From Brachyhypopomus gauderio (taxonomy: Eukaryota > Chordata > Actinopteri > Gymnotiformes > Hypopomidae), in the NCBI RefSeq assembly GCF_052324685.1, contig NC_135214.1, positions 2,054,317-2,118,316 of the forward strand: a DNA stretch of 64,000 nt, read 5' to 3'. The first letter of the stretch is position 1. Each line of letters begins with the position of its first letter. The notes under the pieces were generated by a model, which searched no databases, was not told the origin of the DNA, and saw nothing but the letters and a program-made list of their open reading frames with translations. Below are positions 11,285 through 22,638 of this stretch, in pieces. A program made the translations under genes and the position numbers.

Positions 11285-11940
11285 CAAATCAACTTTATTA
11301 TCAAGATTCAAGATTCAAAGAGTTGATTGTCATTTGCACAGTGCGATTTGCGATAGTGCAGTTGTAACCGTTGGCTGCAGTTAAGTGAACAATGTAAGTG
11401 AACAGTGAGGCCACAGCGCCATGTGGTCATATGTAAAAATAAGATAATAAGGTAAGCAAAATATTTCAGCGGTAGATTCAGGAGTCTGGTGGCAGTGGGG
11501 AAGAAAGAGTTCCTTAGTCTGTTGGTTTTGCATTTTACACTTCTGCACCTCCAGCGTGAGGGCAGAACAGTCCGTGCTGAGGGTGGGGGGGATCTTTAAC
11601 CCTGAGGGTGGGGGGGATCATTAACCCTGAGGGTGGGGGGGATCATTAACCCTGAGGGTGGGGGGGGATCTTTAACCCTGAGGGGGGGGGGATCATTAAC
11701 CCTGAGGGGGGGGGGGGATCTTTAACCCTGAGGGGGGGGGGGGATCATTAACCCTGAGGGTGGGGGGGATCATTAACCCTGAGGGGGGGGGGGGGGATCT
11801 TTAACCCTGAGGGGGGGGGGATCATTAACCCTGAGGGGGGGGGGGGATCTTTAACCCTGAGGGTGGGGGGGGATCTTTAACTCTGAAGGCAGTTCCCATG
11901 TGGACTCTGAAGTGGTAGATGCTCTGTAGCGAGGGCAGTT
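11285..11940 (-). repeat. Interspersed repeat with embedded G-rich minisatellite
   Basis: The flanks (caagattcaagattcaaaga; ggagtctggtggcagtgggg; gttccttagtctgttggttt) match a repeat I know as common in fish genomes, probably a LINE or SINE relative. Between 11577 and 11880 it carries about 12 tandem units of 25-29 bases, each ccctgag, then a run of 7-16 G with or without one T, then gatc, then a or t, then ttaa. Confidence 0.6.
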
Positions 11941-12274
11941 AACACACCAAGTCAACTAAATAAATTATCACAGATATATACAGAATAATAAACTGAGAGG
12001 ATGATTTATCGAAATGGCCGATAAATCTTACTTTTTTGATCGAGAAACCTCGAGTAACATTTATAGTAAATGTAAATTGTGTGCGTACAAGTGGTCATGT
12101 ATAAAATTCCTTATAAAGAGGCACAGGTTGGACGCCAGAAAACATATGTTGGACATTATATATATTATCTTTAAACAGTGGAACTTACCTTGACGTGAAA
12201 GAGTGGGTTAAACCGTTATCAATATCGCCATCTACTGTTCCGTGGTGGTAGTGTGTATGGGAATTGATCTAATG

Positions 12275-12643
12275 CAGGGGTACTCAACTGGCGGACCGCG
12301 GTCCGGATCCGGACCCGAACGCAGTCCTGTCCGGACCCAATCTCATTCCTGATTAACTGGATACGGACCAAAACAAAACCGTAGCATTTATTTCAGGGCT
12401 ATTGAAAAAAATACTCCGTCACGAGTGTTACGTTCGCCACCACCGCTCACAACAACTTACGTTCGCCGCCAACATCACCCCCCCCCCCCCCCCCCCCCCG
12501 CGCTCAACAATTTACGTTCGCCACATCCCCCCACCCCCACCCCCGCTCAACAACTTACGTTCGCCACCCCCGCCCGCACCGGACCTCGGGTCACAGGTAT
12601 CTGCCAAAATTGGACCGCGGACAAATTTAGTTGAGTACGCCTG
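12275..12643. mobile_element. Non-autonomous hAT element (MITE) with 8-bp TSD
   Basis: A 369-bp element with inverted ends (cagg-ggtactcaactggcgg at the left; complement of gagtacgcctg at the right, with shared ggaccgcgg blocks inside). It is flanked by a perfect 8-bp target duplication, atctaatg, at 12267-12274 and 12644-12651. The interior has a poly-C run and repeated gctcaacaacttacgttcgcc. There is no transposase. Length, CAG start and 8-bp duplication place it in the hAT superfamily. Confidence 0.85.
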
Positions 12644-12659
12644 ATCTAATGTTATTTGC

Positions 12660-13360
12660 ACGGCGATTTAATGAATGCTGCGATAGGAGAATAGTTTACG
12701 TCTTCCACACGTTTATTAGAAGAACTTCAAAAACGTTTTAGTTGACAAATGTACAATGGTAGTTCATGGAGTCCTTTTATTTTTTAAACATGGATAGCCT
12801 ATATTTTTTAAATGTTTGCGAATAACCTAATTTGGCTACATAGATACGATGGCTTGTTGGTGTCTATTGATTGATAGACCACCTCTACGTAGATAAGAAT
12901 TTGATGTTAGTTTCTGTTTTAGGCCATTGTGCATCCTTTTAACTAACGTTCAATATTTTTTTTTTACCGTCACTGTTTTAGGCTTTAGGCTATCTAAAGG
13001 CTTAGGAGGAGTGTTACAAGCCCATGCTATAACAATCTCTTGTCTAGGCAACTAGGGTGTCTGTGGACAACTAGATTCCCCCTAACGGTGCCAGTAACAA
13101 TATTTCACAAACCTTAGGTAGCAATAGACAGTATTTTTATGCTGTTTATCTTTGGCCACACTAAGGATCTCAACAGATAACTTATGGGTCGTTTCAAATA
13201 ACAAGGCGACCAATGCTGGAGAAATTCTGGATAACATACAATCACTGCCTCCTCGATTCTAAGCGTTTTCAAACTCCCGGAATCCCGTGTTCCAAAGTTA
13301 CTCCATGGCGCCCCCTGTTGGATTGCCAGCAATGGCTCCGTGTATCAGCTGCTCACATCA
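12660..13360. other. Intergenic stretch, nothing recognised
   Basis: AT-rich, no coding exon or repeat structure that I can support. Confidence 0.45.
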
Positions 13361-13370
13361 GATTTAAGAA

Positions 13371-13834
13371 TGAATGAATGAATGAATGAATGTTCAACTT
13401 ATATAGCGCCTTTCTAGATACTCAAGGTTGCTTTACAATTTTAACACAGGTACAACTCTTACACTACCAATCACACACCGGCGAGAAGCGGCAGCCAATT
13501 GCGCACAGCGTACTCTCTACCGGGATCCACAGCCCCCTGGGGGACTGAATGGGGTGCAGGAAGGGGAGAGAGGACAGACCCTAGTGGCAGAGCACCATCC
13601 ACCACTGGGCATACAAGCACATACACATTCATGCATACACACTCAGACAAATGCTTTTTATTGGACATGAAGAGACACAGACACACTCAGGGAGTGGGAG
13701 GAAACCAGAGATCCCGGAGGAAACCCACGCAGACACGGGGAGAATATGGAAACTCCCCTCAGATAGGGACTTGAACCCAAGACCCCAGTGCTGAGAGGCA
13801 AACGTGCTAACCACCAAGCCACCGTGTTGCCCAA
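13371..13834 (-). repeat. tRNA-headed SINE, family A (copy 1)
   Basis: Read on the minus strand, the element opens with a tRNA-like head: an A-box-like GGTGGTTAGCACG and a B-box-like GGGTTCAAGTCCC (plus 13768-13780). It passes through a conserved ggaggaaacc / atcccggaggaaacccac body and ends in an (ATTC)n tail preceded by gcgcctttctagatac. Two further copies occur at 29743 and 46822 in the same orientation. Confidence 0.7.
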
Positions 13835-13839
13835 GACAC

Positions 13840-15100
13840 AGATGCTCGCCTACATAACCAGAATTGAATCTGCTGCTGCTCTAAGGTACTGATCAAACTC
13901 AATATTCTGCACCATGTTGCCTTTGAGCCTTTAGTCCTGTAAGAAGACATACATCAAGTCTCTACTCTGTCCTGGCAACCGCACGGTACAGTTTCTGACT
14001 CACCTCCTCACTGATTCACTAAGCCCTTAAATATGCACTTAAAAAACATCTTATTGCTGTCTTCTTTTACAATCTTTGTTCTGAACACTATTGTCTGAAC
14101 TCTTATTCACTATTGTCTGAACTATTTTCTGTCACATGATGATATGTATTTGATATGTATTATTTGTATAAACTATGAATCACTTTAGTAAGTCGTTCTG
14201 TTTCAAGTAATGGTGAGACAAAAGAAAAGACACCATCTCATGAAACCGTAGTTCCAAAGTAATAACTACCAAGGAATTTGAAATGAATGTAATAGACCAC
14301 AGGACCGCATTTGCCTTCTTATCAAAAAGGGAAAGTAGAAATGTAAAGTGGACTAACATGAGATGGGTGACAGTGAGGTTTAGAACCAAGAACAAGGACA
14401 GGAGGATCTGGAGAAAAGAAGGATAAAGAAGAACAGATGGGGAAGAAGGAAAGAGTAAAAATAAAAAAAGGGAAAGGAGGAGTGTGAAGAGGTGAGAGTG
14501 CTGGAGAGATGGAGGCAGAGGAAATAAGGTGATCACAGAAGCTAGAGAATTTGAGAGTGGGGAAAGGATGAAGATCAAGAAAACGAAGATGATAACAAAG
14601 AGGGAAAAAGGTGTAGCTGAGAGTGAGGAGTAAATATTGAAGTGATAAGAAAAGGGCCAAACATGATGGTGAAAGAACTAGAAGGAGGAAGAGAGGGAGG
14701 GAGAGAAATTAGTGTGAGACATTAACGGCACAGTAGAGCAGGTTATGAAACACAAAGGTGAAGAAAATGACACAACCAGAAAAGAAGCTGAAACAGGAAA
14801 AGCTAAGGAGGAAAAGACAGAAGAAAAGGAGGGAGCGAGGACTCAAAGGAAGACGACAATAATTATGAAGAAGAGGAATTTAAGGAGGAGAAAGTGGTTC
14901 AGAAGGAGGATCCAAAGCCCAGGACTAAAGCAGTGTGCCCAAGCAAACAAGACGTTAGAGACAGAAACCAAAAAGAGCAACAGAGGAAATAAATAAGGCT
15001 GAGACTTAAAGAAATATCATCATAGATTTATGGACAATGGAACACAGCCACCATAAAAATGAGCAGTGTTATGGAAAACTAAAAACCAAAATATAGTCAT
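13840..15100. other. Intergenic stretch with a purine-rich block
   Basis: From about 14390 to 14990 the plus strand is strongly A/G-biased, which keeps several frames open (a Lys/Glu-rich 83-codon frame at 14745 and Leu/Ser/Phe-rich frames opposite). The composition explains them. I find no domain. Confidence 0.5.
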
Positions 15101-15715
15101 GGCAGACTTTTAGCTGCTAATATCATCAAACTTGTTCCAGAGCCTACACGATTTGCTGTCACTCAAGTCCATGACATCCTATCAACATTTTAGCTCTTTA
15201 TAGCACAACCAGTTGAGAAGATAATACTGGACATGACCAATTTGAAAGGCAGCCGTGTATTTTGTGATAATCTCATTGACTTGAATGCATACATTGGATT
15301 GCTGATATTAGCTGGGGTGAACAAGGCAAATGGAGAAGCAACTGCCACATTGTTCCATGTAATTTCCCTAGTAATTCATTTTGATAACTTAAATTTTTTA
15401 TTTTTTTGATAACTGTGAAAGCAGACCTGTCCAGAATGAGAAAGACAAGCTAGCAGCAATCAGGGATGTGTTGGAGAAATGGGTGGAAAGTCTTCCTGTC
15501 CCAATCCTAATGTTACAGTTCATGAGCGTTTCGTTCCGTTCAGAGGACGATGTCCTTTTGGACAGTTCATGCCAAACAAGCCTGCAAAATATTGCTTAAA
15601 TCTATGGACTGCCTGTGATCCTAAATCAAGCTATGCATGGAATATGCAAGTCTACACAGGAAAGCTATGTGGAGGAGAATCTGTAGAGAACCAGGGGATG
15701 AGGGTGGTGCTGGAT

Positions 15716-16321
15716 ATGAGCAAAGACCTACACAATCATAACGTATGGAAATGAGCAAAGACCTACACGATCATAACAACATGTGGATATGAACAAAGGC
15801 CTACACGATCATAACATGTGGGTATGAACAAAGACCTACACAATCATAACGTGGATATGAACAAAGACCTACACGATCATAACATGTGGGTATGAGCAAA
15901 GATCTACACGATCATAACATGTGGATATGAACAAAGACCTACACGATCATAACATGTGGGTATGAGCAAAGACCTACACGATCATAACATGTGGATATGA
16001 ACAAAGACTTACACGATCATAACAACATGTGGATATGAACAAAGGCCTACACGATCATAACATGTGGGTATGAGCAAAGACCTACACGACCCTAACGTGA
16101 ATATGAGCAAAGACCTACACGATCATAACATGTGGATATGAACAAAGACCTACACGATCATAACATGTGGGTATGAGCAAAGACCTACAAGATCCTAACA
16201 TGTGGATATGAGCAAAGACCTACTCAATCATAACATGTGGATATGAACAAAGACTTATACGATCATAACATGTGGGTATGAGCAAAGACCTACACGATCA
16301 TAACATCATATGGATGTGAGC
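15716..16321 (+). repeat. 35-bp satellite grown from transposase codons, left block
   Basis: About 17 copies of a 35-bp unit (caaagacctacacgatcata plus acatgtggatatgaa). The first copy is simply the piggyBac coding sequence for Met-Ser-Lys-Asp-Leu-His-Asn-His-Asn, in frame after GMRVVLD. Many units alternate between gtggatatgaac and gtgggtatgagc, suggesting partial dimer-wise growth. A few units are 33 or 38 bp. Confidence 0.92.
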
Positions 16322-16487
16322 AAAGACATCATACCTGTCAAGTGTCCCGTTTTGGCCGGGACAGTCCCGTATTTTACCGCTCTGTCCCGGCGTCATCCCG
16401 TATTTTTATTTTCCCGTATTTGTCCCGTATTTTCAGTTTCCAATTTTTATTTTTTTAAAGCATTCATGTGCTGCTCCAAACAGAATT

Positions 16488-16552
16488 GTCACTAGCCTCG
16501 CGAGAACTGCCACCCAGACTACTGCAGGTGTCAGTTCTCGCGAGGCTAGTGA
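16488..16552. repeat. Perfect 22-base inverted repeat with CTCGCGAG cores
   Basis: gtcactagcctcgcgagaac plus tg on the left and its exact complement on the right, separated by about 21 bases, inside the hAT element. Each arm holds the palindrome CTCGCGAG. Confidence 0.85.
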
Positions 16553-16707
16553 CAGAATCTATTTGGCGCGGCACATAAATGCTTAAAAAAAATAAAACCT
16601 GAAAACTCGCGGGTTTAGTGTCGACAATGGGAGCAAACCTGGAACAACAAATCAGAGATGGATTTAACGAGAGAAGGCAGTCCTGCCTAAAAAGCTAAGC
16701 GTACATG

Positions 16708-17571
16708 TAACGTCGTCATTTTGTCAGTAACGGGATAATATAATTAGTTACTTTTCCTGTCGTTACAACGCCGTTTACGTTACTGGTCATTAAAAGCGGT
16801 GCGTTACTATATATTGATATACTAATGCGAGCGGACCGCTGCCCAGGCTAGTGAGGAGTAACAGATCCCGATAGGTCACAGTTCTCGGTGTAACACCTGT
16901 TTAACTTAACAAGTCAGTAAGCGTTTGGCTAAGGCAGCGTTATGATAGCCAATCAGAGCCAGTGTTTTTACACGCGCGCCGAAGCACGCGAGTGACACGA
17001 CACAAACAGAGAAGAGGCCGAAATGGCGTCAGGTGCAAGCCGAAGAAAACTAGAACTTTCAAGGCGATATAAACATTATTTAAGAAAATACTTGATGTTC
17101 CTGAATGTCTACCAGACTGGGTATTTGATTTATTTAATTAAGAATAGAGGTTTTATTGTTAAGTTTACTTCTGTTGTAAACAAACCAGTTGTCTCAGGTT
17201 GAGAGAATTTAATTTAATTTCATAGATGTAAATGCACTTTATATAGTGTAACTGTTTACTTTTGCTTTTTTTCCAAAGATTTTGGGATTTTAAAGGATTT
17301 TATCCTGCACTGGTCTGTGGATGTGCAATAAATATCAAAAGTTAAACAATTTTCTGATCTACTCATTTCAACTGACTGTGAAAACTGCTTTAAAAAAAAA
17401 CTTAATTAATTGGCATATAACCTTTTTTTAACTGTAACGCAAATAGTTACTTTCCCTGGTAACGAGTTACTTTTATTATAGAGTAATTCAGTTACTAACT
17501 CAGTTACTTTTTTGAACAAGTAGTGAGTAACTATAACTAATTACTTTTTTAAAGTAACGTTCCCAACACTG
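16708..17571 (+). mobile_element. Short hAT element (CAGTGTTG family), copy 1, nested
   Basis: This copy runs to a clear 3' terminus aaagtaacgttcccaacact g at 17571 and lacks the first ~55 bases of the 5' end seen in the 52133 copy. It contains an ATG frame related to SRWRYKHYLRKYLKFLNVYQ, here disrupted. It interrupts the coding remnant of the surrounding hAT element. Flanking cgtacatg and cgtgtaag may be a decayed 8-bp target duplication. Confidence 0.75.
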
Positions 17572-17995
17572 CGTGTAAGTACCTTAACGAATGGGACAGG
17601 GAATTTACTTTCCTAAAGAGGAACATGAAGGGGCACAGCTACTCATTCTGTAAGATATGTAGCTGTGATTTTAGTGTCTCTCATGGGGGAAGGAACGATG
17701 TCCGTCAGCACGAACAATGTGCCAAGCACAAACACGGACTAAAGGCACAGAAATATGCCCAGGAGATGTCCCCATTTGTAGCTACAAATACCACTAGAAA
17801 GTTTTTATTTTTTTATTCATTTGTAGTTCAAAACATATTTGGGGTGTTTTTCTTCACTTTTTGCCACTCCAAAGATGTTTTCGTTTCTCCTACAGCCTCG
17901 ATTGCAGCTATATGCAAATAACCGATTATGCAAATTAGGCGATGACGTCATATACGGGAAATGGAGATTTTTAAATACAAAACTTGACAGGTATG

Positions 17996-18270
17996 AAAGA
18001 CATACATGATCATAACGTATGGAAATGAGCAAAGACCTACATGATCATAACAACATGTGGATATGAGCAAAGACCTACACGGTCATAACATGTGGATCTG
18101 AACAAAAGCCTACACGATCATAACATGTGGATATGAACAAAGACCTACACAACCATAACATGTGGATATGAACAAAGACCTACACAATCATAACATGTGG
18201 GTATGAACAAAGACCTACACAATCATAACATGTGGGTATGAACAAAGACCTACACGATCATAACATGTGA
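17996..18270 (+). repeat. 35-bp satellite grown from transposase codons, right block
   Basis: Eight more units of the same satellite, continuing after the hAT insertion and stopping exactly where piggyBac coding sequence resumes with Thr-Cys-Asp. The insertion's target duplication joins the two blocks, so they were one array of about 25 units. Confidence 0.9.
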
Positions 18271-18899
18271 CAGCTCCTTCACATCCTATACCGCCTTGCG
18301 GTCGAACTACAAAAGAAACAACTGACCATGTTAGGAACAATAAAAAAAAAAAAAAAAAACAATCCAGAACGTCCCAGTGAACTTGTGAAGATGCAGTAAA
18401 GAGTGTTATGACCCTGCAGATGCGACTGTAGTGTCACACTGCCCAAAGAAAATCAAGAATGCCCTTGAATTGAGCACAATGCATAGAGATCAAATTTGAG
18501 TGCAAGAGCAGACATGAAGCCACAAATTATTCTGGACCCCAATGCCATGAAATGAGGAGTTGACAACCTAGACAAAGTCACAGCAGCTTACAGCTGCCAG
18601 TGCATGACGGCCCGTTAACCTTTGGTGATTTTCTACAACATTGTAGATGTAGCACTCATCACTCCCAAGATCCAAAGGCAAACCCAAGTACCTTGATGGC
18701 AGCGACAGCCATTAAATCCACGCAGGTGATCCAACACTTACAACCGAGCAGCAAACTATGAATTCAGTGGGCAGAGGTGACAGCAAGAAAAGACAAAGGT
18801 GCCAGGTTTGTCCCACACACACACGTGACTGCAAAATCAGCACCGCGTGGCCTGTGCAGGAAATACATCAGCAGAAAACACACGTGTTCATATGTGGGG

Positions 18900-19790
18900 A
18901 GTAAAGCAATCATGTGAGGGTGATTGTTTGACAGAAGTGTGTAAAACAAACAACAACAAAATACAAAAAATAACCAACAGTACAGAATATAGAAAAAAAT
19001 TGAACAGTTTGCAGTTACAGTTTATTAAATAAGTGTTAAAAGATATATGCATCATATATTTTTACATTTCTTAATTGTCCTATAATTCAAAATGAATCTT
19101 TTTTTACTTGACCCTTTGCATGATGTGAATGAATTTAAACTGGGTTGGTCAATTTGAACCATAACATTATTGTTATAATTTTTTTTAACATAATAGGAGG
19201 GTTAATCTCTTTCAAGAACAATCAGGAATTAGTAAAACAATGAAAAAGTTAGCTAAATTATTCAGTAGTTAAGGATTAAAGTTTTGAATTAAAATGAACT
19301 GCTTTTTTAGCTGCTCAAGCACATGGAGTATAAAAAATGAGATATGCTTCCATACTGAGACATTATCAAAACATTGATAACCTGTCTGAACTTGAAGGTT
19401 GTATCAATGTGGAGGTTTAACCACAACGTGTACAATTCAGTAATAGGAAAGAATATTCTTGCTGTTCTGATAAAAGCAAAAAAATGGACAAAATGACAAC
19501 TTTGAATATTAATGCTTCATCCAATATTAAAATATTTTTTGGGGCGGAAGGGCGGCGAGACATATCTTTAGTCTTGACACGTTTGTGCTAGAATGACCAA
19601 GTTAAAGCCAGGCCTAATTCTTAATTAGTTTATCTTTCATTCATATCTACAGGGCGCATGACAATATTATTAAGATGCATGTTTTCCTCTCTCCGATTTT
19701 CGGACGCCCAATAAAATGAAATAAATTATAGATATGTACATAACAGGAGCTTGTCGACACCGAACCCCGCGTCAGGCTGTGTCCAGACCC
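18900..19790. other. AT-rich intergenic stretch before srpx
   Basis: AT-rich, stop-laden on both strands. No repeat family or exon is recognised. A moderately GC-rich stretch begins near 19735 and leads into srpx exon 1. Confidence 0.45.
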
Positions 19791-19884
19791 GCAGGGGATG
19801 AGAAGCTCTCGTGTTTCTAAGAGGAGGCGGGCTTCTAAGGAGGAGGAATGCGCCGGAGGTCTCCCAACTCCTGTAGACCTTAAG

Positions 19885-21565
19885 ATGGACACCTGGCTGT
19901 TGGTTTATGTGCTCGTAGGACTTCAGCTGTCCCACTATCTCGCGTATGACGGTAAGACACGTCCGTCCCCCTCGTGTCCTGTGATTTGCGCTCAATATCC
20001 TGAACGGACGGAGTTTGCGGACAAACGTCCAGACTTTGTGAACCTTCTGTAAGATGGCCTGACTATATAACCTCATCTGGTGTGTGAATGGGGGGAACTT
20101 CTTGAGATTATGAATTATGTGGCAGGCGGTTTTTAGGTTTATTAATCCGAGGACGTTTACGTGGACGGTTTGTGGGCTGGCTGGAAGGGGGGGGCGCTGC
20201 TGCCAACTAATATATCGGGAACTGGAAAAATGGACACGACCAACTTATCCTGCGAGTGGTGCCAGACTGTTACAATACTGCTATTGTATGAGTTACCCGT
20301 TTAGTGTGGGTTCGGTTTTGATTATCTTCGGTTCTAATTATAGTACATGTAAGTAGTATAGCACCGTTATGTCGAGCGAGAAATAAAGAATAAAAATAAT
20401 TTGATTTAGGTTAGTATATTGGGCATGGAGACCGACTGTTGGACCCAGGAGCGCATGAAAATATTTAAAGTATTTGCATGTTTATACTTTCGCGTACAAA
20501 ACGGTCCAATCTGCATTCTGAGCAAACCGTGATGGGTATTTAACCGAACAGGACCAGGACGTCATACACAGCGGTTCTCCCAAAAGTGCACTTGAAACGC
20601 AGAACGATTAGCTTTAGTGCACGGAAAACTGAAGAGGGTTACTTTGTTAAGACAGAGAGAGAGAGAGAGAGTGGTTTGGGGTACATGCCAGATTCGCTTA
20701 TTTGGACTTGCCTGTTGAATGTCCTAAAGTGTTGACAGCTCAGACTGCAGCTTCCCAATAAAAGGAGACGTGGGAGGGAGATGTGAGCAGTACAAGGCGA
20801 CCCTGTGTGTTGCAGGATGGGCTGGTAATGCAGCATAATACCAAACTATTCAGTACTGTCAGTGAGTTTCACTAAATAATTCATTTTAAGACCATTTGTA
20901 AGAGAATTTCAATTTGTGCAATGAGTGAAAGTCAAGAAACTTTGACCGTTCTCTAAATTGATGTTGTATGATGCAGTAATTTTGTGATTTTATATGTTGG
21001 CAACAGCAAGCATATGTGAGTTGTGTGTGTGTGTGTGCGCAGGGCAGTAGGCTAATTGATGGGTACACATTACCGGTCTCACACAGGCTGAAACATGAAG
21101 ACGGGTTCCAGGAGTCAGCCAGAATTACATTAACAGAATCAACATCGTCTGCCAAGTCCTGGCTTTGAAACTGCAGTTGTGTGTGTGTTTATAGTGCATC
21201 ATACGGAGACTGGAGAAGATTTATAACATTGTTACAGATGTTCCTTCAATAGAATGCTCTGTATTTTCCACAGTCTGAAACATGTATAATGATGCGTGTT
21301 CTGTACTGCACCTGTAAAAGAAGGTAAAGGGGGTGTGAGCAGACACTGCTAGTCCACAGATGCAGAGCAGCTGAATGTATAGAATTGTACAACTTTAATG
21401 TTCTAAAATGCAGCAACGTTTACATGCATGTGGAATGTTTGCAGCTTGACAGGAATGTCCAAAATTGGACTAGAATAAAATCTCAGAGCTCCATGAAGCC
21501 AAATAGATGGTGGCAGAAACACATATTAGTGACCCAGCAATGTCTGCTATGAATGGAAAACTCCC

Positions 21566-21641
<76 letters not shown>

Positions 21642-21723
21642 TTTTACTGAACTCAACCGAATGTAATAGAGGAAAAATCAGTTGCCAAGACCACAGAGCA
21701 CACACACAAACATTATATATATA

Positions 21724-21794
<71 letters not shown>

Positions 21795-22595
21795 AATGTT
21801 AATATTTAGCCAAAAATCATAAAATCAGGACCTCCAGTATGTTCTAACACAGAAGGTTTCTGTGTTCTTTGCGTGTGTGAGTGAGAGGAACAGAAGCCAC
21901 TGAGTCACAAAGTGTATATTGATATGTATCTTACTATGTACACAGAAATAGAAGGATATACTTTTGTTACTCTGGGGTTGACTCTGATTACTTGTGGTAA
22001 AAAGCCAAGAAGAACTCATGCGTAATGTAGTTTACTTTTAATGTAATAGTTCACTCGATTCTGGATTGCTTGTTTTCATTCTACAGTAGGTATGCATCAC
22101 AGAAGGACATGGAATAGACATTTAAAAAAAACCTGGTTCCACTGGAAACCATTAATGTTTGTCTTGAACTGTACAAATGGAAGAGAAGATTACATGTTGA
22201 CTGAAACAGTGAACTTCAAACATTTTCATCAACATGAGCAGGGTTTGTTCCCCCCTCAGAGAGGTTTGGAAGGGCCAGCCTGGGTTCCATAAGGAACCAT
22301 GCCCATTTCTGCATGTCTATTCCCGTGAGTGGCTACAGATTCTCTGTTGATGATTTAGTGACTGGAAAAAAAATCAGGGATGCACAGAATATTCAGCAAC
22401 CAAAATTATTTGGCCAAAAATGGCATGAAATCCATTTTAAGTGTACGCTCGAATAAGTGAAAAGGCCAAATAATTTATAACGAACAATGACGTTTTTAAT
22501 GACAGACGTGAAGCAGAGGAGATGTTTTACTGCTTAGCTCTGGGGCTAAAGCTGCTCTAGTGAAATATACATGTTAACAGGTTATTTTTACACAG

Positions 22596-22638
<43 letters not shown>

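Larger units (their letters stand above)
16330..17995 (+). mobile_element. hAT element with BED-like finger, inserted in the satellite
   Basis: Inverted termini CATACCTGTCAAGT at 16330 and its complement ending at 17995, flanked by a perfect 8-bp target duplication aaagacat (16322-16329, 17996-18003). Length is 1666 bp including a nested element. Coding remnants on the plus strand start near 16659 (MDLTREGSPA, then a stop) and resume at about 17585 (KYLNEWDREFTFLKR), with a Cys-x2-Cys...His-x4-Cys-x2-His-x-His zinc-finger-like pattern around 17650-17730. This resembles the N-terminal BED finger of fish hAT transposases. No catalytic domain is present. A second, 5'-only copy starts at 47430. 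Confidence 0.85.
15110..18900 (+). pseudogene. piggyBac (PGBD-like) transposase, dead copy
   Basis: Readable pieces of a piggyBac-family DDD transposase run left to right: an N-terminal block around DMTNLKGSRVF (15235), LNAYIGLLILAGVN (15285), DKLAAIRDVLEKWVE (15450), VPFRGRCPFGQFMPNKPAKY (15532), SSYAWNMQVYTGK, GMRVVLD (15698), then after a long gap TCDSSFTSYT (18266), GVDNLDKVTAAYSCQCMTAR (18560) and a Cys-rich tail (18790-18880). Frames shift between blocks and there are internal stops. The first catalytic Asp is replaced by His (TVHERF where the family has Asp-Glu-Gln), while the Asp residues in TCD and GVD remain. Between GMRVVLD and TCD the gene is expanded by a 35-bp satellite and split by a hAT insertion. 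Confidence 0.88.

Noticed and set aside
13768-13834. tRNA gene at the head of family A
   Set aside because: Same reason: it is an internal promoter of a SINE with two other copies here.
14745-14996. Lys/Glu-rich 83-codon frame as the piggyBac N terminus
   Set aside because: It is low-complexity purine sequence with stops before the first recognisable transposase block.
15716-16321. Evenly spaced repeats resembling a CRISPR array
   Set aside because: The units abut with no unique spacers, the host is a vertebrate, and the unit derives from transposase codons.
19798-19884. Upstream in-frame ATG as the srpx start
   Set aside because: It would put 29 basic residues before the signal peptide; the ATG at 19885 has good context and begins the hydrophobic leader directly.
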